Of a DNA stretch of 64,000 nucleotides, positions 45,670 to 55,550 are shown piece by piece. Position numbers and translations under genes: made by a program. Numbering within the stretch: position 1 is the first letter of the stretch; every line of letters begins with the position of its first letter. The DNA lies in assembly GCA_017507805.1 (NCBI GenBank), contig JAFWAC010000015.1, positions 186,001 to 250,000 of the forward strand. The letters run 5' to 3'. Below the pieces are notes generated by a model, which made no database searches, was not told where the DNA came from, and saw only the letters and a program-made list of their open reading frames with translations. The stretch is from Clostridia bacterium. GTDB lineage: Bacteria > Bacillota > Clostridia > Oscillospirales > Acutalibacteraceae.

Positions 45670-46170
45670 ATGCTTGCTGAAAAAAATGCTGCAAGCGTAG
45701 AAGTTCTGTTATATTGGGTAGATAATTATTTATTGAATGATAATGTAGGTCCCTTTGAAAAAAGATTGTTTGATTGGTGGATTGGCGAAGGCTTTTTCTG
45801 TGTATCAAACTTTAAAAATACCGATACAGGGGTTAGCGCCGAACTGATACTTTTGTTAGGGGATTCTATATATGATATAATTCGTTCACTGGAAAATGAT
45901 AATTCAAAATATTCTTTAAATGATTCTGTTCAAAGAAAAATGGATGAAGGATGGGATTTATCTTTGAAAATTCCGCCAAGCCATTATTATGTTAAAGATA
46001 CCGAAAACAACCGTGTTCTAATTATGCGTCTCTTAAGAGATAATATTAGGAATTTCGAAATATTAAAATTTATTACTAAGGAAGATTGTGGTGTGCAGAT
46101 CATAAAATCAGTGGTTATAAATGTTATTAGAAATAAAAAGCAAGGGAATATTGAGAAAGAAGGAATATAA
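45670..46170 (+). CDS. Unrecognised 166-residue protein
   Basis: No motif recognised. An N-terminal helical, tryptophan-rich part (VLLYWVDNYLL, RLFDWWIGEGFF) and a basic C-terminus can be seen. It follows a consensus promoter and overlaps the zinc-ribbon gene by one base, so the two are translated together. Confidence 0.65.
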   Translation: MLAEKNAASVEVLLYWVDNYLLNDNVGPFEKRLFDWWIGEGFFCVSNFKNTDTGVSAELILLLGDSIYDIIRSLENDNSKYSLNDSVQRKMDEGWDLSLKIPPSHYYVKDTENNRVLIMRLLRDNIRNFEILKFITKEDCGVQIIKSVVINVIRNKKQGNIEKEGI

Positions 46171-46325
46171 TGAGCGTTACAGTTTATGCATGTGAAAATT
46201 GCGGCTTTTTGTTTTCGCGAGTATCGGAATGTGACCAATGTCCTGATTGTGGGAAAAGGCTCATAAGAAAAGCAAATGAGGATGAAATTGCCGAATTCGA
46301 AAAAAGGCAGGAAGAAAATTTCTGA
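46170..46325 (+). CDS. Small zinc-ribbon protein (51 residues)
   Basis: ATG 46170 overlaps the previous TAA. CENCGFLFSRVSECDQCPDCGK gives a rubredoxin-like four-Cys (plus one) site, followed by a charged helix. Probably a zinc-binding adaptor; function unknown. Confidence 0.7.
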   Translation: MSVTVYACENCGFLFSRVSECDQCPDCGKRLIRKANEDEIAEFEKRQEENF

Positions 46326-46342
46326 TATAAAGCGAGTATGAA

Positions 46343-46558
46343 ATGGATATAAAGAAAGAATATAAAGAATTAGATAAAATCGCACAGATAATCAGGTCGG
46401 CTGGATATAAAGCTTATGATCAGTTGTACGGTTATTCCACAACAGGTAATCTTAATTACATTACAAGAAAAGATTCTGTTAGAGACCGAATAAAGGATAT
46501 TGACATTTTTACAGTAAAAAAATATGTTATAGAAAACAAATTTGAACTTCTACGATAG
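46343..46558 (+). CDS. Unrecognised 71-residue protein
   Basis: Short charged protein (KEYKELDKIAQIIRSAGYKA and VRDRIKDIDIFTVKKYVIEN). It starts 17 bases after the zinc-ribbon gene with a weak ribosome binding site. It could be a small DNA- or protein-binding factor; no family recognised. Confidence 0.5.
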   Translation: MDIKKEYKELDKIAQIIRSAGYKAYDQLYGYSTTGNLNYITRKDSVRDRIKDIDIFTVKKYVIENKFELLR

Positions 46559-46560
46559 TT

Positions 46561-46591
46561 TTCTTGAATTTAATTTTGCTTTCCTTAAGTT
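46561..46591 (+). promoter_or_regulatory. Element promoter motif, copy A
   Basis: TTCTTGAA (46561-46568) and TCCTTAAGTT (46582-46591), the same spacing as copies C, D and E. It is the most divergent copy in the -10-like block. It precedes the acidic-protein gene. A CCTTAAGTT/AACTTAAGG hairpin (46583-46606) overlaps it and runs into the AGGGAGG ribosome binding site. Confidence 0.5.
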
Positions 46592-46618
46592 ATACAAAAC
46601 TTAAGGGAGGCTTTTTTT

Positions 46619-48517
46619 ATGTCTGAATTATATGATGTAGTTAATAAAATAGTTGAAAATGATACCGAAAATGCAGAAAAAGAAAACTCAAAAGATGAAA
46701 AAGAATACATAGAAGAGGATGAAAAGGATACCGGATATTCTGACGGAAATATTGATGGTGCTGTATACAATAGTGTTGGCCGTGGTGCTGTAGAAGACTT
46801 TATAAAAAATTCTGTGTATGAAAAATATGATATTGATTCAAAAGCGATGAAGGAGTTCTCGCGTCTTTCGCCTACAGAGATGATATCTGATTTCGGAGGC
46901 AGTATCAAAGAACTCGCACAACTTAGAAGTGACTATAATGACGGTAAATTTACAAAGGAAGAGTATAAAGCACTAAGCAGTAAGATTAAGGGTGAAATAA
47001 GCGGTAAAATGCTTGAAATGGGTAGTTGCCGCAAAAGTATATTAGAGGATGTTCTTTTGCGTTCTTTCGGCGTTTCTCCGTCTGAGGTTGCCAATGTTAA
47101 ATCATTTAATGAACTTGTTGATATTTTTAAGCCTGATACAGAGATTTCGCCTGATGCGGAAAGAGAAACTGATATAGAAAGTAATTTAGATAATCTGGCC
47201 GATTCAGAAATTAATGATGCAGAATCCTTGATAGAGCAGGATGCAGAAACACCCGATATTCAGGAAATGGAGCAGAATATAGAGGCAGATACGGAGGCTG
47301 ATAATGATTTAGATAAGGAAAATGATAAGGACAACGAGCTTGAAACCGATAATGAGGATAATATTGAGACAGATAATGAGGATCTAAACGAGGATACTTC
47401 CATTGAGGAGAATGACAGTTTAGGAGAAGAAAATGAAAGTCTTACAGATGATCAGGAATTAAATGATGAAAAATTATTGGATGTTGTAGAAGATGACAGT
47501 GATCTTGAGGATTTAGAAGACAATAGCGATATTAATGATGAAAGTGATACGGAAATTGAGGAAGAAGGAGAAAAATCGTCTGATGATGAAAAGGAAATAG
47601 ATGAAGAATCTACAGACGAAAATATAGAAAAGGATACTGATTCTGACGATACTAAAAAAGATAATGTAGCAACCGATGATGAGAATGATGACAAGGAAGA
47701 TAGCGATTTTTCCGAAAGGGAAGAAAAAACCGAAACGAAAAACGATGAAGAAAGTAATGTAGATGAAATAGCAGACGAGTCGGATTCAATTGATTCTGAT
47801 GACACCGATTATTCTGAAGATGACGAGGGCCAAGATAAAAAAGAAGATAGCCGTTCTGATGCAGTCGAGGCGGATGATGATACGGACACAGAATCTGATT
47901 CCGATAATAACAATGAAAATGAAATAGAGAACGATAACGATGAAATTGAAACTGACATCGAGCAAGGTGATATAGTCGAGGCTGATGATATATCTGCATA
48001 TGAAGATACCGATACATTTGCCGAGGATATAATTGATACTGATGCAGATACCGAACAGGTTATTGATGACATTACAGCTGTAAATGAGGCAAACGAAGAC
48101 CACGATTTTAGGGATGACGGTCAAGAGGATACGGATTTTAATAGAGATATGTTGGAAGACGGTTCTGATGAACTTGATAATACGGAAAGTGAGTTTATAC
48201 AGGAAGAAAACACAGATGTTATGCCTGAAGAGGATTTTGAACTGCCGGATGCACAGGAATTTGAAAATATGCTTGATGAGGCGGCAGAGGGCTTCGCTGA
48301 CGGTGATATCGGACTTGATAAGGAAGACCTTGGAGATTATGAAGATATGGGCGATTTTGATTATCTTAACGAAGCAGATATTGATGCAGAAGAAATGGAG
48401 GATATGGCGGATTCAGAGGTGTCTCCAGATAGTGTAGGTGAAAACATTGGTGAGGTAGCAGAAGAAATAGGCGAGATTGCAGAAGAAGGGGAAGCTATTA
48501 TTGCAGCACTGTTGTAA
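46619..48517 (+). CDS. Very acidic 632-residue protein of unknown function
   Basis: Residues 1-180 look like a normal helical domain (SNSVGRGAVEDFIKN-like start, LSPTEMISDFGGSIKELAQL). Residues about 185-560 are low-complexity, dominated by Asp and Glu with almost no Lys/Arg pairs (TDNEDNIETDNEDLNED). The end is a short hydrophobic tail (EEIGEIAEEGEAIIAALL). Good AGGGAGG site. Very acidic element proteins can be DNA mimics against restriction or nucleoid proteins, histone-like chaperones or linkers; none is proven. Long serine-rich frames on the other strand are artefacts of the GAT/GAA codon bias. Confidence 0.8.
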   Translation: MSELYDVVNKIVENDTENAEKENSKDEKEYIEEDEKDTGYSDGNIDGAVYNSVGRGAVEDFIKNSVYEKYDIDSKAMKEFSRLSPTEMISDFGGSIKELAQLRSDYNDGKFTKEEYKALSSKIKGEISGKMLEMGSCRKSILEDVLLRSFGVSPSEVANVKSFNELVDIFKPDTEISPDAERETDIESNLDNLADSEINDAESLIEQDAETPDIQEMEQNIEADTEADNDLDKENDKDNELETDNEDNIETDNEDLNEDTSIEENDSLGEENESLTDDQELNDEKLLDVVEDDSDLEDLEDNSDINDESDTEIEEEGEKSSDDEKEIDEESTDENIEKDTDSDDTKKDNVATDDENDDKEDSDFSEREEKTETKNDEESNVDEIADESDSIDSDDTDYSEDDEGQDKKEDSRSDAVEADDDTDTESDSDNNNENEIENDNDEIETDIEQGDIVEADDISAYEDTDTFAEDIIDTDADTEQVIDDITAVNEANEDHDFRDDGQEDTDFNRDMLEDGSDELDNTESEFIQEENTDVMPEEDFELPDAQEFENMLDEAAEGFADGDIGLDKEDLGDYEDMGDFDYLNEADIDAEEMEDMADSEVSPDSVGENIGEVAEEIGEIAEEGEAIIAALL

Positions 48518-48519
48518 TT

Positions 48520-48548
48520 TTCTTTAAAATTATATTTGTTTATACATT
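48520..48548 (+). promoter_or_regulatory. Element promoter motif, copy B
   Basis: TTCTTTAA (48520-48527) and TTTATACATT (48539-48548), immediately after the acidic-protein stop codon and before the helicase gene. The spacing is 2 bases shorter than in the other copies. Confidence 0.55.
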
Positions 48549-48587
48549 TTAATACCGTGATTTTGTAAATTTAATGGAGGTATTAAA

Positions 48588-50834
48588 ATGATTTTAAAAG
48601 GAAGAGTGACAAAGATTTTCTCCGAAAAGGAAAGTGGGTTTAAAATCCTTGTTATTGCATTAGAAAACAAAAATATGCTTGATAAGGAAAAAATGAATCC
48701 TGATTTTCCGGGAAGTGTAACGGTAATTGGAATGCTAAAAGTTGCTCGAATTGGATATGTAATTGAAGTGGACGGGGAATGGAAATATACTGCTAACGGT
48801 GAATATTGGCCATGGCAATTCAAAGTAAACAGTTACAGTGTATGTGAATTTGAAACACCTGTATTGCTTGAAAGATTTTTAAGTGAAATTGATGGTATAG
48901 ATATTACCTTAGCCAGACAGATGACAAGGCATTTTCAAAATCTGAATCATATTATCGAAAAACAACCGGAAAGGCTTTGTGAAATTAACGGTATTTCAGA
49001 TTCAAAAGCAAGGAATATACAAAGAGCCTATTTTTGTGCCAAAGAGGAAAGAAGTCTTAAGTCTTTTTTGAAAAGGTATAAAATTTCGGATGATGTCATT
49101 AGCGAAATAGCTGCATTTTACGGTACAAATGTAATAAGTAAAATAAAAGAGAATCCGTATATTCTTTTTGACGATGATAAGGTTAGTTTTAATCAGTGTG
49201 ATAAAATTGCAAAGGATATAAATTTTCCTTATGATGATATCAGAAGAATAAAAAGCGCTATGAACTATGTTCTTTTAAAAAGGGCAGGGCTTAAGGGGCA
49301 CACTTATTTGAATGAGCCGCTTTTAATAGAAGAAACCAATGCTTTTTTAAATGAAAATGCTGTTATGAAAGGTTCTTTTAATAAGTCTGAATTAGAGGAA
49401 AAATTAAGACTTTTATCTAAAGAAAAAAGAATTGTAGTTGACAGCGGCAAATACTATCATCCTAACAGATTTATTAACGAAACAAATGTTGCAGAGGAAA
49501 TTTTAAAGCGAAGCAATAAGAAATCTAAGTATTATAGTATAAATATTAATACTATGAATGAATGTTTGTCAAAGGCACAAGCGGAAATTGGAATAATCCT
49601 TGATGAAGTGCAGTCTGATGCAGTTAAAACATCGCTTTTAAATCAAATATCGGTAATTACTGGCGGTCCTGGGTGTGGCAAAACTTCTTTATTAAAAGTT
49701 TTGTTAAGGACTATGGAACTGATTGCTGAAAAGGAAGGAACTGAAAAGCCGATAATTTCTTTAGCAGCGCCTACTGGAATGGCTGCTAAAAGAATAACCG
49801 AATCTACAGGTAGAGAAGCCAAAACTATTCACAAGTTATTTGATATTAAATATGATATATTTAATTCTGGAAATGATAATGTAAATATTAATAGCGATAT
49901 AGTTGTATTAGATGAGGTTTCTATGCTTGATATAGACATTATGGCTTGTATAATGCGGTCTATTGATTTAAAAACAATGCTTGTACTAGTTGGAGACCGA
50001 GATCAAATTCCTTCAATCGGACCAGGCAATGTTTTAGCAGATATAATTGCGTCTGGTGTTGTTGCAACTACAAGGCTTACCCGTTCATATCGTCACGGTT
50101 CAAGAAAAACAATACTCACTAACGCTGGGAAAATAAACAACGGTGAAGAAGATTTGGTTACCAATCGTTCGGATTTCGTTTTGTATCCGGTAATTGATAA
50201 GGCAAGTGACGGTGATTGCAGAAGACTCAGCAAAGCAGTTGAACGAGTCTTTTGCGAGGAGTTTATTGCAAACGGAAAAGATCCGTTTAAGGTTCAGGTA
50301 ATATCGCCTTTAAGAGCAAAGACCTTAGCTTCTGCTAATGAATTAAATGTTGTTTTGCAGAGAATTGCTAATCCCGGAATATCTGTTAATGATGAAATAA
50401 ATATAGGCAATACAATCTTTCGAAAAGGCGATAAGGTTATGCAGGTTTCAAATAATTACGACAAAGGTGTTTACAATGGTGATGAGGGTATTATAAAGCT
50501 AGTGTCAAAAGAACAGAAAAAACTGCTCGTAGATTATCAGGGACACGAGGTTGAATACAGTAAAATTGAGTTTGACCAGTTGAAACATTCATATTGTATA
50601 ACGGTTCATAAGGCGCAAGGGCGGGAATGCCCTATAGTTATTATGGTCGTCACGAATTTTCACTCCACAATGCTTATACGTAATCTCTTTTATACCGGTG
50701 TAACAAGAGCAAAGCAAAGAATGATTATAATTGGTGACGAAGAAGCAGTAAAATATGCTATTAGGAATACAAAAGGAACAGAGCGTTTTTCGGCTTTGTG
50801 TGAAAGATTAAAGGAAGGTATGGAAAAATTATGA
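48588..50834 (+). CDS. RecD2-like SF1B DNA helicase
   Basis: 748 residues. An N-terminal OB-like region and a helix-hairpin-helix segment (LCEINGISDSKARNIQRAY) are followed by the helicase core. Walker A is GGPGCGKTS (about 359-367), Walker B VVLDEVSMLD (about 440), motif III VGDRDQIPSIGPGNVLADII, and motif V/VI TVHKAQGRECPIVIM with VTRAKQRM. RecD2 proteins unwind 5' to 3' without RecBC and help repair or replication. It overlaps the next gene by 4 bases. Confidence 0.9.
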   Translation: MILKGRVTKIFSEKESGFKILVIALENKNMLDKEKMNPDFPGSVTVIGMLKVARIGYVIEVDGEWKYTANGEYWPWQFKVNSYSVCEFETPVLLERFLSEIDGIDITLARQMTRHFQNLNHIIEKQPERLCEINGISDSKARNIQRAYFCAKEERSLKSFLKRYKISDDVISEIAAFYGTNVISKIKENPYILFDDDKVSFNQCDKIAKDINFPYDDIRRIKSAMNYVLLKRAGLKGHTYLNEPLLIEETNAFLNENAVMKGSFNKSELEEKLRLLSKEKRIVVDSGKYYHPNRFINETNVAEEILKRSNKKSKYYSININTMNECLSKAQAEIGIILDEVQSDAVKTSLLNQISVITGGPGCGKTSLLKVLLRTMELIAEKEGTEKPIISLAAPTGMAAKRITESTGREAKTIHKLFDIKYDIFNSGNDNVNINSDIVVLDEVSMLDIDIMACIMRSIDLKTMLVLVGDRDQIPSIGPGNVLADIIASGVVATTRLTRSYRHGSRKTILTNAGKINNGEEDLVTNRSDFVLYPVIDKASDGDCRRLSKAVERVFCEEFIANGKDPFKVQVISPLRAKTLASANELNVVLQRIANPGISVNDEINIGNTIFRKGDKVMQVSNNYDKGVYNGDEGIIKLVSKEQKKLLVDYQGHEVEYSKIEFDQLKHSYCITVHKAQGRECPIVIMVVTNFHSTMLIRNLFYTGVTRAKQRMIIIGDEEAVKYAIRNTKGTERFSALCERLKEGMEKL

Positions 50835-51478
50835 GTAAAACGGTTTGTGTCAATGGAATTTTGAAAGAAGGAGATAAGGTGTTATCGGCACCGTCAAGTG
50901 ACTATCCTTGCCTTATTGGAAAGGTTGTAGTAATAGAACCTATAAGTAAGAACAGTTCTGATGAAATAACTACAGATACAGTAATAGTTGATTTTATGAA
51001 CATTTATGGCGACGAACGAAAAAATGAAATAGTTGAATGTTTTCAAAATTTGACTGAAAATTTAGAACTTTCTTATGATGAAATAGAGTGGTGTCAACGG
51101 CTGCGACCAAGTGAGTTAATCAGGTTAGATGATTCGGTAATCAATAACAGACATTTCTATAATTGTATATTAAATTCTGAAGCATCGGCGGCTTTGTGTG
51201 CATATATAGAACTTAAAAAAATGTATGCAAAACCGAGCGATAAAGTTTATGCCGTATCACATATTCAAAAAAATGACGGCAAGATTAGTAAGTGGAGTAG
51301 AAAGTTTGTTTCAATTCATACTGCTTGGGAGGTGGCTTGCGAATTGTTTGGAAATATGCGAAATAAGTATAATAGCAAAGATATCGGTTGGCTAGATAAA
51401 TCTAATCGAGAAGCAGGATGTTTTGAAGGAACGTTGGCAAATGGCGATTATTTCAAAATTCAAATTAAACAGGCATAA
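50831..51478 (+). CDS. Unrecognised 215-residue protein
   Basis: Starts with ATGA overlap to the helicase gene. The first 60 residues look like a small beta-barrel (GDKVLSAPSSDYPCLIGKVV), possibly an SH3-like or KOW-like fold; the rest is mixed. Translational coupling suggests it partners the helicase. Function unknown. Confidence 0.65.
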   Translation: MSKTVCVNGILKEGDKVLSAPSSDYPCLIGKVVVIEPISKNSSDEITTDTVIVDFMNIYGDERKNEIVECFQNLTENLELSYDEIEWCQRLRPSELIRLDDSVINNRHFYNCILNSEASAALCAYIELKKMYAKPSDKVYAVSHIQKNDGKISKWSRKFVSIHTAWEVACELFGNMRNKYNSKDIGWLDKSNREAGCFEGTLANGDYFKIQIKQA

Positions 51479-51497
51479 TTAACATTCAATTAAGAGG

Positions 51498-51530
51498 CTT
51501 GATGCAGAAATTATTGCATCAAGTCTTTTT
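51498..51530 (+). terminator. Terminator after the helicase operon
   Basis: CTTGATGCA (51498-51506) pairs with TGCATCAAG (51515-51523), followed by TCTTTTTTT. Confidence 0.8.
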
Positions 51531-51562
51531 TTCTTTAAAAATAAAATCTCTTCTGTATTTTT
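51531..51562 (+). promoter_or_regulatory. Element promoter motif, copy C
   Basis: TTCTTTAA (51531-51538) and TCTGTATTTT (51552-51561), between the helicase terminator and the first pcfJ gene. Confidence 0.55.
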
Positions 51563-51600
51563 AAATCGGACTTTAAATAAATGCAGAAGGAGTTTTTAAA

Positions 51601-53823
51601 ATGACAATAAAAGAAAAGTGGAAAATGAGATTGCTTGAAATTTTAATGACAAAGGACATCAGCAAAATAATAGAACCATATATAAGTTATTTGCGATTTG
51701 TCTTATCGTCAGTAAAGAAAGACGGTACTGTACAGGAAGAGTTTATTTGTTCTGAATGCTATGAAAAAAGTAAAGTGACTTATGTTAAGGATTATCGTAA
51801 TGACGATGAATTTGTTTTTTGTGAACATTGTGGCAAGAAGTATGAGGCAAATAGATATGCTTCAAAAAATGAGAGTAATGAGGTGTACTGGAACGATAAA
51901 TACCGTTATCAGGGTAAAATAATAATGTTTACAGAAGAAATTGATGGTGTTGAGGGAATTGTTTTTATTGAAATAAGGAGTTTGAAAATAGAATATGATA
52001 TTTCAAATAAAAGAAAGATTATGTGTCCCGAAATAATAGGATATGGTTTTATATCAAAAAACGGAAAATACAGATATTCCTTTGGTAGTTATACAGATTC
52101 AAAGATAGCATCATATCGTGGATATAAATATCCGGCTATTTACATTGATGATTCTGTCAGAGAGTATGTCAAGAAAAATGAATTATGTGAAGAACGAATT
52201 TTTGATAAATATGATAGCGCTTCAATTATAATGCAAGTTGAAGAGAATGTTAAAAAAGTTTCGAAGTCGGGAGTTTCTATTTCTTTAAGAACGGCAAATA
52301 GGATTATAGAAAAGTGGACACCTGGAGAACTTCCCTTAAAAATGATGAGTATGGATAAATGGCTTCATATTAAACATTACAAATCGGATGAATTAACACA
52401 GACAAATTATTTTCAAGGACATTGTTCTGAGTGCGGCTCAAGGTTTTCTTATTCAACAGGAAAATATGGATATGAGAAAGAAGTTATATGTCCGAAATGC
52501 GGAAGTTCAGGAAATGTATTTTGGAATGCTTCGGGCATATCTAAATTGTTCACTGTTGTTGAGAAAATAGATTACTCAAATGTAATATGTGTTAGAACGA
52601 TGACAGTAGACTATGAATTGCTAAAAAATAAAAAGGTGATTATGGACTACAAAGAAAAAATGAGAGTGTATATTGATTTTTCAGAAGAAGGTAAAGGCAA
52701 AAGAACGGTTTTAATATCTGAAGATGGTACAGAATGGCGATTTAGAAGGAATTCAGTTTTAGAAGATTATGATATAGAGAGAAATAATGTAATCTTCACA
52801 CCTGAAGCGGATGAAAATCTTAAATATACAGGTTTAAAGGAATTTATTTCTATTGTTCCTACAAGTAACATATACCATAGAGAAAGGTTTTATTTATATA
52901 GGCTAATACATTTTCTTCAGGTTTGTACTTTGACTTCCTGCATGGAAAAATTCGCTAAACTTGGTTGGGGATTGTTATGTGTTGATATTCTTGACGATGT
53001 TATATATGATCACGAAAATAAGGTTAATATAAAAGCAAACAATATTAATGAGGCTTTGAAATTGCCAAAACGGTTGGTTAAATATTTAATCGAAAAATCA
53101 AATAATAATCCAAGACCTGCTGAGGTTTTGCGTGTTCAAAAATTCTATAACTTAGATAACGATGTTATGACAGAAGATATAGATTGGTGTATGGTTAATA
53201 GTGTCGATGTTTCAGATATAGAAAAAATTTGTAGGCTATTGAATATTAATGTCCATAAAGCTTGCGAATATTTGGAACGGGTACGCATAAGCCAATGCTT
53301 TTCACCTAAAAGTGCTGTTGTAGAATGGTTTGATTATCTCATTGCTGCACAGAATATAAAAGCGGATTTGAGTGATAAAACGGTAAGATATCCAACAAGT
53401 CTGAGGCGAGAACACGATAGGGCTACTTTTAAGTATCGAATAATCAAGGATAAGCAAAAAGAGGAAAAATTTCAAAATATCTGTATTGAATATGGTAAAA
53501 AGTATTCTTATGAAAATGAAGAATATTTGATTGTGCCGCCTAAGGATATGCAGGATTTATTTGAAGAAGGCAGGAAACTTAATCACTGTGTTGGAAGCTA
53601 TGCAGATAGAATTATTGATAGCACCACCTGTATATGTTTTGTACGAAAGGCAAATGAACCTGACGAACCGTATTTTACAGTCGAGGTATCACCGTATGAA
53701 GCACGTGTGAGACAAATACATGGATTATCAAATAGACTTGTGGACCATAAAAATGAAAAGTCTTTAGCCTCATTTTTAAAAGAGTGGGCTAAAAAGAAGA
53801 AATTAGACATATCGGTGCTTTAA
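51601..53823 (+). CDS. PcfJ-domain protein 1
   Basis: 740 residues. Two zinc ribbons (CSECYEKSKV ... CEHCGKKY near 57-80, and CSECGSRFSY ... CPKCGSSG near 278-305) precede a PcfJ domain at the C-terminus, with the hallmark EEGRKLNHCVGSYADR (Cys663). PcfJ is named from enterococcal pheromone plasmids; the biochemical role is unknown. Neighbouring nuclease and helicase genes suggest DNA processing. AAGGAG site; the next gene follows 16 bases later. Confidence 0.88.
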   Translation: MTIKEKWKMRLLEILMTKDISKIIEPYISYLRFVLSSVKKDGTVQEEFICSECYEKSKVTYVKDYRNDDEFVFCEHCGKKYEANRYASKNESNEVYWNDKYRYQGKIIMFTEEIDGVEGIVFIEIRSLKIEYDISNKRKIMCPEIIGYGFISKNGKYRYSFGSYTDSKIASYRGYKYPAIYIDDSVREYVKKNELCEERIFDKYDSASIIMQVEENVKKVSKSGVSISLRTANRIIEKWTPGELPLKMMSMDKWLHIKHYKSDELTQTNYFQGHCSECGSRFSYSTGKYGYEKEVICPKCGSSGNVFWNASGISKLFTVVEKIDYSNVICVRTMTVDYELLKNKKVIMDYKEKMRVYIDFSEEGKGKRTVLISEDGTEWRFRRNSVLEDYDIERNNVIFTPEADENLKYTGLKEFISIVPTSNIYHRERFYLYRLIHFLQVCTLTSCMEKFAKLGWGLLCVDILDDVIYDHENKVNIKANNINEALKLPKRLVKYLIEKSNNNPRPAEVLRVQKFYNLDNDVMTEDIDWCMVNSVDVSDIEKICRLLNINVHKACEYLERVRISQCFSPKSAVVEWFDYLIAAQNIKADLSDKTVRYPTSLRREHDRATFKYRIIKDKQKEEKFQNICIEYGKKYSYENEEYLIVPPKDMQDLFEEGRKLNHCVGSYADRIIDSTTCICFVRKANEPDEPYFTVEVSPYEARVRQIHGLSNRLVDHKNEKSLASFLKEWAKKKKLDISVL

Positions 53824-53839
53824 AAGGAAAGGGAATATT

Positions 53840-55531
53840 ATGGAATGGAAAGAAAGAGAAAAATCGGACAGCTATAATTTGTTTATAGAAAACGGATATA
53901 ATCCGTTAACGGCAATAACCCTAAGTAATGCGGGAATTAAAGGATTAGATGATGCATGGGATTTTCTGTACGGTGATGAGCTTATAAGTCCCAGTAAAAT
54001 TAAAAACATTGATGATGCTGCACAGATAATATGGAAACATATTTTTCAAAAAAACCGTATATGTGTCTTTGGCGACTATGATACGGACGGGGTCACTTCA
54101 TCAGCAATAATGTTTTTAACACTTAAAAGGCTTGGGGCTGATGTGGCGGTAAGATTGCCTGATAGAATAGGCGAAGGTTACGGGATAAATTCAAAGGCCG
54201 TTGAGGAGCAGATTGAATTAGGTGCGAAGCTATTTATAACCGTAGATAATGGTGTCAGGGCAAATGCTGAGGTAGACCTTATAAAAAGGCAAGACTGTGA
54301 TGTAGTAGTAATAGATCATCACGAGCCGGGAGAAATTCTTCCGAATGCGGATGTAATAATTGATTTACATATCGCAGGCGAAACATATCCTTTTAAAGAA
54401 CTTACCGGTTCAGGAGTTTCGTGGAAAGTGGCTCACTATATGCTTGAGCAGGTACACGAACATGACTTTGCAATGTCGCTTATTGACCTTGCTGCTATTG
54501 GAACTATCGGTGATGTAGCACCACTTATAGGTGAGAATAGAGTGATTGTAAAAAGAGCAATTAAGATGATGCGTTCCTGTCGATATGAACGATATGGCGT
54601 GGCTGCACTTATGGGTGATTTATCGACAGTTACAGCAGAGAATATTGCATATAAGTTGTCACCATGTCTTAATGCTTCAGGAAGACTCAATTCTCATGGT
54701 GCTGAACTGCCGTTGATCCTTTTGCTTGAAAACAACTCGCAAATTGCTTTAGAACTTGCTAATAAGCTTGTAAGTGAAAACGAGCGAAGAAAAACTCTAC
54801 AGGCGGATTGTTATAAATCAATTAAAGCACTTGCTGAAGAACAAATTGATAAGGGTAATAGAATTCTTGTTATTTGTCACCCAGATGCACAAAGCGGAAT
54901 AGCTGGTCTTTTAGCAGGTAATTTAAAAGAAGAATATAACAGACCTGCAATTGTGTTCTGTCCAAAGGAAGATATAAGCGGTAATACGGTATGGACAGGT
55001 AGTGCTCGTTCAACCGAAGATTTTCATATTCTTAATGCAATAATTGTGTGTGGAGATTATCTTATAAGATATGGCGGTCATGCAATGGCTGCAGGATTGA
55101 CAATAGAAGCAGAAAGTTTAAAGTTGTTGCAATTTGAGGACGCAATAAATTGTTATGCCGAAAGTATAGGCTTTGAGGTTTCAGAACCTATAGGAAAGTG
55201 GGATATTGAAATTGATTCGGATAAAATTTCTAACAATATTTATGAAGAAATTGAAGCACTTGAACCTTTTGGCGCTGCAGTTCCAAAGCCTATTATTAAA
55301 ACTAAGGTTAAACTTTGTGATGATGTCAGCCATAAAATTATAGGAAATAATAAAGAGCATATTAAATTGTTTTCTGATAGTTTTTCTATGATTGGATTTA
55401 ATCTTGCAGACAAATATATTTCTGCTCAATTGCCGCAGAAATTAACGGTGTATGGTAATCTTTCAAGCAATTATTTTAAAGGTGAGCGTTATAATGAAAT
55501 TATGATTACAGATTTTGAAACTGAAAACTGA
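53840..55531 (+). CDS. RecJ-like single-strand DNA exonuclease
   Basis: 563 residues. DHH-family motifs FGDYDTDGVTSS (about 79-84), ITVDNGV, VVVIDHHEPGE (about 155-164), and the DHHA1 part with RYGGHAMAAGL; a C-terminal OB-like domain follows. It degrades 5' single-strand ends in RecJ relatives. It is a second copy beside any chromosomal recJ, tied to the element's recombination set. Confidence 0.9.
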   Translation: MEWKEREKSDSYNLFIENGYNPLTAITLSNAGIKGLDDAWDFLYGDELISPSKIKNIDDAAQIIWKHIFQKNRICVFGDYDTDGVTSSAIMFLTLKRLGADVAVRLPDRIGEGYGINSKAVEEQIELGAKLFITVDNGVRANAEVDLIKRQDCDVVVIDHHEPGEILPNADVIIDLHIAGETYPFKELTGSGVSWKVAHYMLEQVHEHDFAMSLIDLAAIGTIGDVAPLIGENRVIVKRAIKMMRSCRYERYGVAALMGDLSTVTAENIAYKLSPCLNASGRLNSHGAELPLILLLENNSQIALELANKLVSENERRKTLQADCYKSIKALAEEQIDKGNRILVICHPDAQSGIAGLLAGNLKEEYNRPAIVFCPKEDISGNTVWTGSARSTEDFHILNAIIVCGDYLIRYGGHAMAAGLTIEAESLKLLQFEDAINCYAESIGFEVSEPIGKWDIEIDSDKISNNIYEEIEALEPFGAAVPKPIIKTKVKLCDDVSHKIIGNNKEHIKLFSDSFSMIGFNLADKYISAQLPQKLTVYGNLSSNYFKGERYNEIMITDFETEN

Positions 55532-55550
55532 ATATGGGGAGTGAGGCTAA

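Noticed and set aside
47452..48124. Serine-rich and histidine/arginine-rich frames antisense to the acidic gene
   Set aside because: They arise from the repeated GAT/GAA codons read backwards or out of frame, with no ribosome binding site.
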